Counted from the first letter of the stretch, positions 9,767 through 19,402 are shown. The stretch: 64,000 bases of DNA from Maritalea myrionectae DSM 19524 (GCF_000423365.1 NZ_AUHV01000002.1:977270-1041269); one strand, 5' to 3'. Notes: a model not told the origin generated them from the sequence alone. Translations and numbers: made by a program.

Positions 9767-10726
9767 CTAACTCGTTACTTTTTGTCCGCGACCGTAAACC
9801 AACAGCATGGTGATGATCACCGTACCGTAGATTACCTGTCGACCTGCTTCCGGCATCTGCATTATAGACAACACCGAATTCAACAGCACAAGCAGCACAA
9901 CGCCAATTAACGTACCGATATATTTGCCTTTTCCCCCAAGAATGTGCGTTCCTCCAAGAACAACGGCTGCAATTGACGGCAAAAGAAAAGCGTTACCCAT
10001 GCCTTGATAGGCCTTTGCCGAATAGCCAGCCAAAAGCACCCCGGCCAACGCCGCACAAACACCAGAAACAACAAATGCTCCCAAAATCACGCGCCTGGTT
10101 TTGATGCCCGACAAATAGGCTGCGGCTTCATTGTTGCCTGTTGCGTAAATGGATTTACCAAACGTGGTTTTCTTCAGCAAAAAGACAATCACAAGCGAGA
10201 CAAAAGCCCACACAAAGACCGACATTGGCACGCCCATAAACTTACCAGAGGCCAGAAATCGCATAAAGGGCGTTGCCGTATCCGCCGGGGCATAACCACC
10301 GGTGTGAGCAACCATCAAACCGCGCATGGCGCTATCGAGTCCCAAGGTAAAGATCATTGAGGGCACGCGCAGATATCCAACGCCAATCCCGTTGACCAAT
10401 CCAATGCAAACGCCCACGGCTAAGCCAGTCGGCAACGCCAGTTCGCCGCCCACGGTTGTGGCCATCATGGCGGCGGCGGTCATCGTCCAGGGGATCGACA
10501 AATCAATGTGACCATGAAGGATAACCAGCATCAATCCAGCCGCGGCAATGCCGAGAAAGGCTCCGGATTGAAGCTGCTGCAGCAGGTAATTGACGGTTAA
10601 AAGCGGCATGGTGCCCTGGGTCGCAAGGGTATATCCTGTGCCGATCAGCAAAATGACCAGAATGAAGCCTGAGGCGATCAGGATCGGCTTGTCCTCAGAG
10701 CTAATATTAATTGTTGGAAAGTTCAT
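9767..10726 (-). CDS. Sugar ABC transporter permease (YjfF/RbsC type)
   Basis: A 319-residue inner-membrane permease from the ATG at 10724-10726, which has GGTGG upstream. An upstream in-frame start would overlap the previous gene. Multiple hydrophobic helices and the RbsC-family loop (AAYLSGIKTRRVILGAFVV) with LGGTHILGGKGK are visible. It forms a heterodimer with the permease encoded just upstream, as in YtfT-YjfF. Substrate is probably a pentose (arabinose, xylose or a furanose), inferred from the co-transcribed enzymes. Confidence 0.93.
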   Translation of the reverse strand: MNFPTINISSEDKPILIASGFILVILLIGTGYTLATQGTMPLLTVNYLLQQLQSGAFLGIAAAGLMLVILHGHIDLSIPWTMTAAAMMATTVGGELALPTGLAVGVCIGLVNGIGVGYLRVPSMIFTLGLDSAMRGLMVAHTGGYAPADTATPFMRFLASGKFMGVPMSVFVWAFVSLVIVFLLKKTTFGKSIYATGNNEAAAYLSGIKTRRVILGAFVVSGVCAALAGVLLAGYSAKAYQGMGNAFLLPSIAAVVLGGTHILGGKGKYIGTLIGVVLLVLLNSVLSIMQMPEAGRQVIYGTVIITMLLVYGRGQKVTS

Positions 10727-10733
10727 GATCCAC

Positions 10734-11783
10734 CTATCTGAAAAGCCGTAGTCGATTTTTTGTTCGAAGCGTGCGCAACGCGCCAAGACTGACCGCAACA
10801 AGAAGGACCACACCCTCAATCAGCGGCTGCAAGAGCGGATCAATCGACATAATTCTGAAATAGAACGACAGCATGCGCAGCAATAGTGCGCCCACAAGAG
10901 AACCAATGGCGCCGCCGACGCCACCAAACAGTGAGGTCCCACCCAAAACCACCGCGGCAATCGAATTTAGCGTGTAAGAGCCAGCCTGGGTCATGTCTGC
11001 ATTGCCGGAAGAAGTCTGAATGGCAAGGTATAAGCCACCACAGGCCGCAAAAAACCCAGCCATTGTGAAAGCGGTAAGCTTGGCCCGTTCAATCGGCAAG
11101 CCCGACATAAAGGCGGCACTTTCTGAAGAGCCAACCGCATAAATTGTGCGCCCGGTAACCGTCTTCTTAAAAGGAAGCCAAATGCCGAAACCGACGATAA
11201 TTATGATGAGCAAGGGAACCGGAATCCAGGCAAAAGGTGAAAACCACGCCGCATCGGCATCCCACCAGCCATAGGTATAAACGAGTTCATATAGATCGTT
11301 GGTGAGCGCCCAGCCTAAATCACCATCCACATCACCGCCCGGCTGTGGCCGGATAAACAACGCCAGACCAATCGCGATGGAGCCGGTGGCCAAGGTCGCA
11401 ATAATGGGCTGTATCCGCCCGTATACGACAATCATGCCGTTCAAAAAGCCAAAAGCTGTGCCGGTGAGCAGTGTAATGATCGCCCCAATCAGAATTTGAA
11501 TAGGCGATCCAGACATCAACGCAGAGGCAACACAATTGGCCAAGGTCATCACAGCGCCGACGGACAGGTCCAATCCGCCAAGCAATATGGGAAAGGTCTG
11601 GGCAATCGCTACAAAGACAATCACCACACTTTCATTGGTGTTTTGAATCAATACGGCCGAAGAAAAACCACCGGGGTGAAGAATATTGTACAGCAGCCAG
11701 AGCAACAAAAGGCCCACAGTTGCCACAGTGAAGCCCATGTTTTGACCTATGGCCAATTTCAGGCTTTTCTTATAATCATTCAT
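10734..11783 (-). CDS. Sugar ABC transporter permease (YtfT/RbsC type)
   Basis: A 349-residue RbsC-family permease. It shows the conserved AAFMSGLPIERAKLTAFTM loop and VLGGTSLFGGVGG, and about ten hydrophobic stretches. Its start overlaps the ATPase stop in a TGATG junction. It is the first of two consecutive permeases, an arrangement characteristic of the YtfQRT-YjfF-type importers, which take up furanose sugars. Confidence 0.93.
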   Translation of the reverse strand: MNDYKKSLKLAIGQNMGFTVATVGLLLLWLLYNILHPGGFSSAVLIQNTNESVVIVFVAIAQTFPILLGGLDLSVGAVMTLANCVASALMSGSPIQILIGAIITLLTGTAFGFLNGMIVVYGRIQPIIATLATGSIAIGLALFIRPQPGGDVDGDLGWALTNDLYELVYTYGWWDADAAWFSPFAWIPVPLLIIIIVGFGIWLPFKKTVTGRTIYAVGSSESAAFMSGLPIERAKLTAFTMAGFFAACGGLYLAIQTSSGNADMTQAGSYTLNSIAAVVLGGTSLFGGVGGAIGSLVGALLLRMLSFYFRIMSIDPLLQPLIEGVVLLVAVSLGALRTLRTKNRLRLFR

Positions 11784-13321
11784 TGCATTGCTCCAGGCTT
11801 CTGATGGGCAGGCGTGTCACCAATATTGAGCGCGGCGCTCACTATTGACGTTTCTGAGATCTCGTCGCCTTTCAACTCAACGGTAATTTTGCCGTCATAC
11901 ATCACGGCGACTCTGTCGCAGCAGCCAATCAGCTCGTCATAGTCGGTAGAATAAAGAAGGATCGATTTGCCCTCATCCGCCAACGCGCGGATCAGTTTAT
12001 AAATCTCCTGCTTGGTCCCCACATCAATCCCACGTGTCGGGTCGTTGAGAAGAACAATGTCTGGATTGGTGCAAAGCCATTTTGCGATCACAACTTTTTG
12101 CTGGTTGCCACCAGAAAGTGTCGAAACGGCGTGGTGGGGCGAACCAACTTTTATCTCAAGTTGTTTGATTCCGTTTGCGACCGCCTCCTTCTCCTTACTT
12201 GGAGAAACCACTGGGCCGTCTGAGATTTTGTCCAAGCTGGCGATCATGAGATTGTCAGCAATCGACATTGGCAACATAAGGCCTTCAGTTTTCCGGTCCT
12301 CCGGCACCAGTGCAAAATTGGTCGGCGACGCTTTTGCTTCAGCGGGAGAACCGGTGTGTACGATTTGGTCATCCACCCTCACTTCACCTTCAACGCTCCG
12401 AAGAACACCAAATAGCGCCAACAAAAGCTCTTTTTGACCCTGGCCATCCAAACCGCCCAGGCCAACGATTTCGCCGCGACCAAGTGTAAGGTCGACCCCT
12501 TTGAGCTGCCGCTCCCATTTCAAGTCGCGAATGCTAAGCCGCGTTTCATAATCCTTTGGCGGGGGTTTGGCCGGAAACTGCGCATCGACAGTTCTGCCAA
12601 TCATTAGTTTTACAATTTCGTCGTCTGATTTTGCGCCTTTAGCGAAAGTCTCAATATGTTTGCCGTTTCTAAACACCGAAAGCGTGTCGCAAAGCCGTTC
12701 AACTTCATGCATTTTGTGGGAGATGAACAGGCAGCAAACGCCTTCATCCTTCAACTCGCCGAGCAAACCATAAATGGTATCAACGTCCTGGCTGCTCAAG
12801 GCCGATGTTGCTTCATCAAGGATCAGCACCTTGGGTTTTTTACTCAGCGCTTTCGCAATCTCGACCATCTGACGGCGCGAAAGCGACAAGTCTTTGACCA
12901 ATGCGCGTGGGTCAATATCGCCACATTTAATGCGTGCAAGTAACACTCGTGCCTGCTCGCGTTGCGTTTTTTTGTCAATCAGACCCCATTTTTTGGGGGG
13001 AGAATCCAAGAAAATATTGTCCGCCACACTTAAATCGGGAACCAGTGAGAGTTCTTGAAATATACATACAACACCGTCTTTTGCGGCTTGGGTTGGCGAT
13101 TGAAAGTTTACCAGCCCTCCCTCAACAAACAGTTCGCCAGCGGTTGGGTCCAAAACGCCAGACATGATCTTGATCAGCGTGGACTTGCCAGCGCCGTTTT
13201 CCCCAAGGATCGCGTGGATTGAGCCTGTAAAACAACTAAAGTCGACGTCCTGCAATGCCTGGGTCGCCCCGAAACTTTTCGAGATACCGGCCATGCGCAA
13301 TATAGGTTCAGATTGAGGCAT
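11780..13321 (-). CDS. Sugar ABC transporter ATPase, double nucleotide-binding domain (YtfR/RbsA type)
   Basis: A 513-residue protein with two ABC domains. Domain 1 has [24 protein letters not shown] and VLILDEATSAL. Domain 2 has a degenerate P-loop (GGLDGQGQKE) but a complete signature (LSGGNQQKVVIAKWL) and NDPTRGIDVG, the usual RbsA pattern. The ATG at 13319-13321, with GGAG upstream, is preferred over an upstream start that would run into the intercistronic hairpin. Confidence 0.95.
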   Translation of the reverse strand: MPQSEPILRMAGISKSFGATQALQDVDFSCFTGSIHAILGENGAGKSTLIKIMSGVLDPTAGELFVEGGLVNFQSPTQAAKDGVVCIFQELSLVPDLSVADNIFLDSPPKKWGLIDKKTQREQARVLLARIKCGDIDPRALVKDLSLSRRQMVEIAKALSKKPKVLILDEATSALSSQDVDTIYGLLGELKDEGVCCLFISHKMHEVERLCDTLSVFRNGKHIETFAKGAKSDDEIVKLMIGRTVDAQFPAKPPPKDYETRLSIRDLKWERQLKGVDLTLGRGEIVGLGGLDGQGQKELLLALFGVLRSVEGEVRVDDQIVHTGSPAEAKASPTNFALVPEDRKTEGLMLPMSIADNLMIASLDKISDGPVVSPSKEKEAVANGIKQLEIKVGSPHHAVSTLSGGNQQKVVIAKWLCTNPDIVLLNDPTRGIDVGTKQEIYKLIRALADEGKSILLYSTDYDELIGCCDRVAVMYDGKITVELKGDEISETSIVSAALNIGDTPAHQKPGAMQ

Positions 13322-13340
13322 ATTGTGCTCCGTTAGAAAT

Positions 13341-13365
13341 GGCGCCCCGCCAGAGGCAGGGCGCC
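13341..13365 (-). terminator. Intercistronic stem-loop after the pentose binding-protein gene
   Basis: GGCGCCC (13341-13347) pairs with GGGCGCC (13359-13365). After one mismatch, GCC/GGC extends the stem around an AGA loop. It lies between the binding-protein stop and the ATPase start. No T-run follows, so its likely role is mRNA 3'-end protection or partial attenuation, which raises binding-protein yield over the membrane subunits. Confidence 0.6.
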
Positions 13366-13382
13366 GCATACTCAGCTACCTA

Positions 13383-14510
13383 CTAGGAGTTGTCTTCGGT
13401 CTGGGCCATAATTGATGGACCAGATATGTACACATCGCATGGAGGGAACGCGTTGACAGTGAAGAAGTTGTCCGGAAGGTCGCTCCAATAGTTCGTGCCG
13501 TCTTTCAACTCGTCATAAGTTGCAACCGGCAATGGCACTGAGATCAGTTGAGGCATAACATTGCCTTCAAGTGCCGAAATAGCAGCTTTCATTGAGATCG
13601 CCACCAAACCGGGTGACTGACCAATGGAAATGCCTTTCAATCCATCGGTTGCATACTTGGCCAAAGCCTTGCGATAGCCATTTTCGGCTTCACCCGACAT
13701 TGGAACCATTGGGTGACCGGTATCCAGCAAAGCTTGAACCACGCCGTTGGTGCCACCTTGGGCGAGCACACCATCAAATTCACCATGAACAGCAATGGCA
13801 TCCGAAACCACTTTTTTGGCGGTGCCATCATCCCAATTGCCAACAACTGAGATCACTTCCCATTCACCACCGGACTCATCAAGCACCTGGTGAATACCCC
13901 GAGAACGGTCACGATCAACGGAATTGCCTGCAAGGCCACGAACTTCAAGAAGCTTGCCCGATGTTTTGCCTTGCGAACTCAGTACGGCCAAAACGTGTTC
14001 GGCATACATTCTGCCCATTTCGATTTGGTCTTCGTTCACCTGCATGACTTTGTCTGTATCAAGCACATTGTCGAACGGCACCAGGACCACATCATTGCGG
14101 TCAGCCAATCTGATCACGCGGTCAAAACCATCAGGGGACACCGCAATTGTAACAATAGCGTCATAACCTTGGTTGATGAAATCCTCGATCGCGCCCAGCT
14201 GCACTGCTGCATCGGTGCCTGTTGAGACAACCTTGAACTCGGAAATCTTGTCTTTGATAGCTGGATCTTCTGCAAAAGCCTTTGCAGTTTTCACCATTTG
14301 GATGCGCCAGCCATTTCCAACAAAGCCGTTGACGACGGCAATTTTAAACGGCCCTTCGCGCTCTTCCCACTGGAAGTATTTTGTGTCCTCAGCCCATGGT
14401 GAGAAGCAAGCCGGGTTTACACCTGGCCCACTGACAACCTCCGGCCCGGCCCAAGCAAGTGAGCAGCTCATGGCCACCCCAGCTAGCGATAATGCTATTA
14501 AACGTTTCAT
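13383..14510 (-). CDS. Periplasmic sugar-binding protein (YtfQ/RbsB-like)
   Basis: A 375-residue protein from the ATG at 14508-14510, which has GGGAGGAAATAGA upstream. The N-terminus MKRLIALSLAGVAMSCSLAW is a signal peptide with cleavage expected near AWA-GPE. A pseudo-palindromic periplasmic-binding fold follows (FKIAVVNGFVGNGWRIQM, DAIVTIAVSPDG, GVLAQGGTNGV). It captures the sugar for the two-permease importer. The longer upstream frame lacks a signal peptide at its start and was rejected. Confidence 0.93.
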   Translation of the reverse strand: MKRLIALSLAGVAMSCSLAWAGPEVVSGPGVNPACFSPWAEDTKYFQWEEREGPFKIAVVNGFVGNGWRIQMVKTAKAFAEDPAIKDKISEFKVVSTGTDAAVQLGAIEDFINQGYDAIVTIAVSPDGFDRVIRLADRNDVVLVPFDNVLDTDKVMQVNEDQIEMGRMYAEHVLAVLSSQGKTSGKLLEVRGLAGNSVDRDRSRGIHQVLDESGGEWEVISVVGNWDDGTAKKVVSDAIAVHGEFDGVLAQGGTNGVVQALLDTGHPMVPMSGEAENGYRKALAKYATDGLKGISIGQSPGLVAISMKAAISALEGNVMPQLISVPLPVATYDELKDGTNYWSDLPDNFFTVNAFPPCDVYISGPSIMAQTEDNS

Positions 14511-14589
14511 TCTATTTCCTCCCTTTGCGGAACCTCCGCATTTCAGTTTCGCCTGTGTGGCGCCTCTTTGAAGCAATCGCCCCAAAAGC

Positions 14590-14682
14590 TCAGTTGCCTG
14601 GACCGCCATAATTGTCCGGTGATTGGCCCGCACGCTGTGCGCCGGTCATTTGCCAAGCATATGCTTTTGTCCACGCGCTCAT
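14590..14682 (-). CDS. Possible 30-residue peptide coupled to the aldehyde dehydrogenase
   Basis: An ATG at 14680-14682 overlaps the dehydrogenase stop in an ATGA junction and opens a 30-codon frame. It begins MSAWTKAYAWQMTGAQ and ends in a Gly/Pro/Asn-rich tail (SPDNYGGPGN). It fills most of the otherwise unexplained 168-base gap before the binding-protein gene. It has no membrane segment and no recognised family. It may be a genuine small protein or a chance frame; the only supports are its position and the coupling geometry. Confidence 0.33.
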   Translation of the reverse strand: MSAWTKAYAWQMTGAQRAGQSPDNYGGPGN

Positions 14683-16193
14683 GCCTGGCCGCTCAAGTCG
14701 GTCGGCAGCAGAGCGTTTGGTAAATTCTGGTAACAAACCGGCCGCAAAAAGCGCCGGATCGACATGGTGCCCACCGAAGTTGCGCCAAAATTGGTCGAGG
14801 CGGGGTAAGGCCCGCCATGCACCATGGCATCACAAACCTCTACGCCTGTGGGGTAGCCGTTGGCGAGCAAGCGCCCCGCCTTGCGCTCGAGAATGGGCAG
14901 CAAGGAATGCGCCAGCTCAAGATCATCATCCTCAAGGTGCAATGTGCAGGTCAGTTGGCCCTGCAAAGCGCGCGCAATGGTTTTCATTTCGTCAGCATCC
15001 GCCGCTTTCACAACCAGCCCAAGCGGCCCGAACACTTCCTCGCCCAAGGCTTCACTGGCGAGCCACGCGGCACCAGACGTAACAAAGAGTTGTGGCGTCA
15101 CCTCACGCGACTGGCAGGACGCTTGGACTGCCGTTTCAACATTGGGTATGGCAGCTATGCGATCGCGACCCGAACGATAGGCCGACGCGATCCCGTCCGT
15201 CAGCATTGGTTGGGCAGCAACATCTTCGAGCGCCATGGCTGTGGCGGCGATATAGTCATCGGCACCTGGTCCATCAATAATGACGGATATGCCTGGGTTG
15301 GTGCAGAACTGCCCCGCCCCCATTATGAGAGAGCCGGCCCATCCCTCGCCGATTTGCGCGGCGCGTTGCTGAAGTGCAGTCGGTAGCAAAAACATGGGAT
15401 TGACCGACCCCAGCTCGCCAAAAAAGGGAATGGGTTCCGGACGCGCCGCACACAGATTGAACAGGGCCCGCCCCCCGGCAAGACTGCCGGTGAAGCCAAC
15501 CGCTTTGATCAGCGGGTGCGTGACCAACGCGGTGCCAACATCGCGTTTTCCGCCCTGGATAAGTGAAAGCGTGCCGGGGTGCACCCCGGTTGATTTTACG
15601 GCTGCATCAATCGCCTGCGCCACCAATTCGCCGGTTCCCGGATGGGCCGAATGGCCCTTCACAACAACAGGACACCCTGCGGCCAGGGCTGCGGCTGTGT
15701 CGCCACCCGCCACAGAGAATGCCAGTGGAAAATTGGAGGCGCCAAACACCGCAACGGGGCCGATCGGGCGCTGTTGCAGGCGCAATTCGGGTCGTGGCAA
15801 AGGGGTTCTGTCCGGCAAGGCCGCATCAAACCGCCGATCAAGATAATCACCTTTCAAAATGCAGTCGGCAAACAATCTGAGCTGCCCGGTGGTGCGTCCC
15901 CGCTCATTATTCAAACGGGCTTCGGGCAATCCTGTTTCTTCGGTCCCGATTTGCGTGATCTCTTTCGCCAAGTTGTCAATTTCGTCGGCAATCGCGTTCA
16001 GAAACGCCGCGCGTTGGGAACGGTGTGAATAACCATAGGACCAAAACGCCTCCTCGGCGGCGTGGCAGGCCACTTCCACAAGCTCTGGCGAGCCCATGGC
16101 AAATGTGTGCGCCTGGCCAAACACGGGCGCTGAACTGAATTCTTGTTCGCCACCGACCCAATTTCCGGCAATGAGGTGTTTTCCAATAAGCAT
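14679..16193 (-). CDS. 2,5-dioxovalerate (alpha-ketoglutaric semialdehyde) dehydrogenase
   Basis: A 504-residue NAD(P)+-dependent aldehyde dehydrogenase. The catalytic Cys is about 297 (GQFCTNPG), the general base Glu about 260 (FFGELGSVNP), and the cofactor motif is GFTGSLAGG. The sequence resembles the KGSADH subgroup (QRPIGPVAVFGASNFPLAFS). It would oxidise 2,5-dioxovalerate to 2-oxoglutarate, the last step of oxidative pentose catabolism. It lies 18 bases downstream of the FAH-family gene. Other aldehydes are possible, but the neighbours strongly favour this role. Confidence 0.88.
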   Translation of the reverse strand: MLIGKHLIAGNWVGGEQEFSSAPVFGQAHTFAMGSPELVEVACHAAEEAFWSYGYSHRSQRAAFLNAIADEIDNLAKEITQIGTEETGLPEARLNNERGRTTGQLRLFADCILKGDYLDRRFDAALPDRTPLPRPELRLQQRPIGPVAVFGASNFPLAFSVAGGDTAAALAAGCPVVVKGHSAHPGTGELVAQAIDAAVKSTGVHPGTLSLIQGGKRDVGTALVTHPLIKAVGFTGSLAGGRALFNLCAARPEPIPFFGELGSVNPMFLLPTALQQRAAQIGEGWAGSLIMGAGQFCTNPGISVIIDGPGADDYIAATAMALEDVAAQPMLTDGIASAYRSGRDRIAAIPNVETAVQASCQSREVTPQLFVTSGAAWLASEALGEEVFGPLGLVVKAADADEMKTIARALQGQLTCTLHLEDDDLELAHSLLPILERKAGRLLANGYPTGVEVCDAMVHGGPYPASTNFGATSVGTMSIRRFLRPVCYQNLPNALLPTDLSGQA

Positions 16194-16211
16194 TATTCGT
16201 CCATTTCGCAG

Positions 16212-17345
16212 TTAGATAAGGTTGCGGGCACTCAGATTCCGCATCAGATGCGAAATGCCAAAGGTCCATTCGGGGCATTCAGTTGAAAGCCGGACAATGT
16301 TGGTGAGCGCGCCAAGTTTTTCTGTTGAGATCGTGACCTTGTCGCCAATTTTGTGGGTAAAGCCCTGCCCTGGCTCATCGCGATCTTCGGTTGGGGCAAA
16401 CAGCGTACCAAGAAACAGCATAAACCCGTCTGGATATTGGTGGTGGCGACTGATGACCTGCGAAACCAGTTCTTCCGGATCTCGGCTGATTTCCTTCATT
16501 GAGCTGTGGCCGCGCAACACAAAATCGTCCTCTCCTTCAACCAGGAGATCGACTTCTGCGTTTCGCACATCGTCCAAAGAAAAGGTGTCGTCGAACAGGC
16601 GGATAAAGGGACCGATTGCGCAGGAGGCGTTGTTGTCTTTTGCTTTGGACAGCAAAAGGGCCGAGCGCCCCTCCACATCGCGCAGATTGACATCATTGCC
16701 TAATGTTGCACCTTGAATGCGTCCGTCCGAGGCGACCGCCAAGACGATTTCGGGCTCCGGATTGTTCCAGCTGGACATGGGGTGAATGCCAACATCAGCC
16801 CCTGCTCCAACGGATGAAAGCGTTTGCGCTTTTGAGAAAACCTCGGCGTCAGGTCCGATGCCCACCTCAAGATATTGGCTCCAAAGCCCTTCTTGTTGGA
16901 GCGCCTTTTTGACCTTTTCCGCTTCGGGCGATCCGGCCTTGATGGTCTTTAAGCTATCGCCAATGGCCGCACCTACTTTGGCTCGAACCGCGTTCGCCCG
17001 CTGCGCATCGCCTGCGGCTTGCTCCTCAATGACACGCTCAACCATTGAACTGGCAAAGGTCACCCCACAAGCTTTGATCGCTTGTAAATCACAAGGCGCC
17101 AGCAGCCGGTTTGGCGCACGCTCGCCAATAGCAGCGAAAACCTCGACGGGGCCAAGGTCTTTTCCAGGTGCGGATTTCACATATTGGGCGGCGTCGGGGC
17201 GTTCCAGAATGTCGCGCACTGTCGGCGCCTCAGCACAGGTAATGTCAAAAAGGTGCCAGTCACGGATGGTGACAATGCAGGGCCCTTCGTCCTGCGCACT
17301 CCATATGCGCCCTAAATAGATGCCTTCATGGTCTAATTTGTACAT
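16212..17345 (-). CDS. FAH-family 2-keto-3-deoxypentonate dehydratase (XylX/AraD1-like)
   Basis: A 377-residue fumarylacetoacetate-hydrolase-superfamily enzyme. Family marks in the C-terminal half are EPEIVLAV, GNDVNLRDVEGR and KAKDNNASCAIGPF, with the acidic metal ligands in the first two. In Caulobacter-type xylose and related arabinose pathways, this long FAH subgroup dehydrates 2-keto-3-deoxypentonate to 2,5-dioxovalerate. It sits between the IlvD-type dehydratase and the semialdehyde dehydrogenase, in pathway order. Substrate stereochemistry cannot be read from sequence. Confidence 0.85.
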   Translation of the reverse strand: MYKLDHEGIYLGRIWSAQDEGPCIVTIRDWHLFDITCAEAPTVRDILERPDAAQYVKSAPGKDLGPVEVFAAIGERAPNRLLAPCDLQAIKACGVTFASSMVERVIEEQAAGDAQRANAVRAKVGAAIGDSLKTIKAGSPEAEKVKKALQQEGLWSQYLEVGIGPDAEVFSKAQTLSSVGAGADVGIHPMSSWNNPEPEIVLAVASDGRIQGATLGNDVNLRDVEGRSALLLSKAKDNNASCAIGPFIRLFDDTFSLDDVRNAEVDLLVEGEDDFVLRGHSSMKEISRDPEELVSQVISRHHQYPDGFMLFLGTLFAPTEDRDEPGQGFTHKIGDKVTISTEKLGALTNIVRLSTECPEWTFGISHLMRNLSARNLI

Positions 17346-17390
17346 TTTTCAGCCATTCTCAGTTTAATTCCTGCCGGTTCGTTCAAGCCA

Positions 17391-19193
17391 TCAGTGGTTG
17401 TTGCGCGGGAGGGAATTGCGCCCAACGGCCCTAAACTTGTCCGCCTTTTTAAGGATCATTCCATCGTCAAATTGGGTGACATTTTCCCGAAAGATTTTTT
17501 GCCAGGGTGTTTGACTGTCGGGCACTGAAAACCCGCCATTTTCGAGCAATGCGGCGTAGCGACTTTCTATTTCTTTTTCATCGAGCAAGACATTCACTGT
17601 GCGATTATTGAGGTCGATCCTGATCGGGTCACCAGTTCGCAAAATGCCTAGGCCGCCGCCTGCCGCCGCTTCCGGCGCCGCATTCAAAATGGAGGGGGAG
17701 CCTGAAGTTCCGGACTGTCGTCCGTCCCCAATGCACGGAAGCGCGGTCACGCCTTTTTTGAGCAGGTAAGATGGCGGACGCATATTCACCACTTCGGCGC
17801 CGCCCGGATATCCCAATGGCCCGGTTCCGCGCATCACAAGGATGCTGGCTGCGGAGGCGTTGAGACTCGGGTCATCAATACGCGCGTGAAAATCTTCCGG
17901 GCCATCGAAAACAAGCGCGGTACCCTCAAACACACCTGGCTCGTCCGGGTTGTTGAAATAGGTCTCTCTAAATTCATAAGAGATCACGCTGGTTTTCATG
18001 ATCGCGCTGTCGAAAAGATTGCCTTTGAGATTTAGGAAACCTGCCTTTGCTTTGAGCGGGTTGGAAACGTCGCGGATAACGTCCTTATTCTGGCTCTTGG
18101 CGTTTGCATAGTTTTCTCTAAACGTTTTCCCATTGCAGGTGATGGCATCAGGATTAGGCACCAGATTGGCCGCCAACATCGTGCTCGCCACCGCTGGCAC
18201 ACCGCCTGCTCTAAAAAAGTCTTCAGAAAGATATGTGCCTGCTGGCTGAAGGTTGACCAGCAAGGGAACGTCATAGCCAATGTTCTGCCAATCATCGTTT
18301 GTGATTTCATGGCCAACATGGCGGGCAATGGCATTCAGGTGGATGGGGGCATTAGTCGAGCCGCCCAAAGCTGAACACATCGCAATCGCGTTGTTAAAGG
18401 CAGAGCGGGTCATGATGTCCGAAGGCTTCATGTCTTCCCAAACCATCTCCACAATCCGTTGTCCAGTTTGGTAAGATATCTGGCCGCGTTCACGACACGG
18501 CGCGGGAATCGCTGCCGAACCTGGCAATTGCATCCCAAGGATTTCGGCAAGCGAATTCATGGTGCTGGCGGTGCCCATCGTGTTGCAATAGCCAACTGAA
18601 GGCACAGACGCAGCAGCCATATCCAAGAACTGTTGTTCGTCGATTTCACCCGCCGCCAGCTTTTTGCGCGCGTCCCAAATAATAGTGCCGGAGCCAACCC
18701 GTTCACCATCAAGCCACCCATTGAGCATGGGACCAACTGACAACGCGATTGCAGGAATGTCGACCGTTGCAGCGGCCATCAACAAGGCGGGTGTGGTCTT
18801 GTCACAGCCGATATTGAGCACCACCGCATCAATCGGATAACCGTGAAGCGCTTCCACTAAACCAAGATAGCTCAGATTTCTATCCAGCATCGCCGTCGGC
18901 CGCTTGCCTGTCTCCTGAATCGGATGGACAGGAATTTCCATTGGCGTCCCACCCGCGCTGATAATACCGTCGCGCACCCGCTTGGTGAGTTCCAAATGAT
19001 GTCTGTTGCAGGGGCTCAAATCGCTGCCGGTTTGTGCAATGCCGATAATGGGCTTTTCAGAGCGGAGCTCTTCCCACGTCAAACCGTAATTGATGTATTT
19101 TTCCAAATAGAGCGCTGTCATCTCCGGATCGTCCGGATTGTCGAACCATTGTCTTGAACGCAGCTGGCTTGAATCTATTTTTTTGTCTGACAC
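17391..19193 (-). CDS. Pentonate dehydratase, IlvD/Edd family (XylD-like)
   Basis: About 600 residues. From [20 protein letters not shown] onward it matches Caulobacter XylD closely ([32 protein letters not shown]). The Fe-S cysteine motifs [10 protein letters not shown] and [11 protein letters not shown] are present. It dehydrates D-xylonate or L-arabinonate to 2-keto-3-deoxypentonate. I prefer the GTG at 19191-19193 (protein beginning [10 protein letters not shown]) because it gives the family's usual short leader; a TTG at 19229 is an alternative. It is first in the operon, beginning about 45 bases after the LacI-type operator. Confidence 0.9.
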   Translation of the reverse strand: MSDKKIDSSQLRSRQWFDNPDDPEMTALYLEKYINYGLTWEELRSEKPIIGIAQTGSDLSPCNRHHLELTKRVRDGIISAGGTPMEIPVHPIQETGKRPTAMLDRNLSYLGLVEALHGYPIDAVVLNIGCDKTTPALLMAAATVDIPAIALSVGPMLNGWLDGERVGSGTIIWDARKKLAAGEIDEQQFLDMAAASVPSVGYCNTMGTASTMNSLAEILGMQLPGSAAIPAPCRERGQISYQTGQRIVEMVWEDMKPSDIMTRSAFNNAIAMCSALGGSTNAPIHLNAIARHVGHEITNDDWQNIGYDVPLLVNLQPAGTYLSEDFFRAGGVPAVASTMLAANLVPNPDAITCNGKTFRENYANAKSQNKDVIRDVSNPLKAKAGFLNLKGNLFDSAIMKTSVISYEFRETYFNNPDEPGVFEGTALVFDGPEDFHARIDDPSLNASAASILVMRGTGPLGYPGGAEVVNMRPPSYLLKKGVTALPCIGDGRQSGTSGSPSILNAAPEAAAGGGLGILRTGDPIRIDLNNRTVNVLLDEKEIESRYAALLENGGFSVPDSQTPWQKIFRENVTQFDDGMILKKADKFRAVGRNSLPRNNH

Positions 19194-19238
19194 TTCTGAA
19201 CTCACGCTTTCAATCAAATTCCAACACAAATTTATTCA

Positions 19239-19262
19239 GGTATCGATACCGGTATCGATACC
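19239..19262. promoter_or_regulatory. LacI-family operator (perfect 24-bp palindrome)
   Basis: Two abutting copies of the 12-bp palindrome GGTATCGATACC create a perfect 24-bp dyad centred on CCGG at 19250/19251. The core TACCGGTA resembles the GntR (LacI-family) gluconate operator. It lies in the divergent region between the pentonate dehydratase and the LacI-family regulator, so it probably controls both. Confidence 0.8.
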
Positions 19263-19402
19263 GGTGCTCGTCAACACCTATTCAGTTTTTCCGAAATGGT
19301 CAACCGCCTTTTATCGAGATTGTGGATATTGACTTTCGTGATTTTCCTTTACAAAGAAGTTCGGAACAGCGAGTTTGGCCGTGGTTTGCAAAGGTAGAAG
19401 CT

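Noticed and set aside
13592-14047. Plus-strand frame inside the sugar-binding-protein gene
   Set aside because: Low-complexity His/Pro-rich translation antisense to a well-supported receptor gene.
19154-19402. N-terminal extension of the LacI-family regulator
   Set aside because: It reads through the palindromic operator (giving a run of Arg-Tyr repeats) and would place the HTH about 85 residues in, unlike the family. The TTG at 19403 has a good ribosome-binding site.
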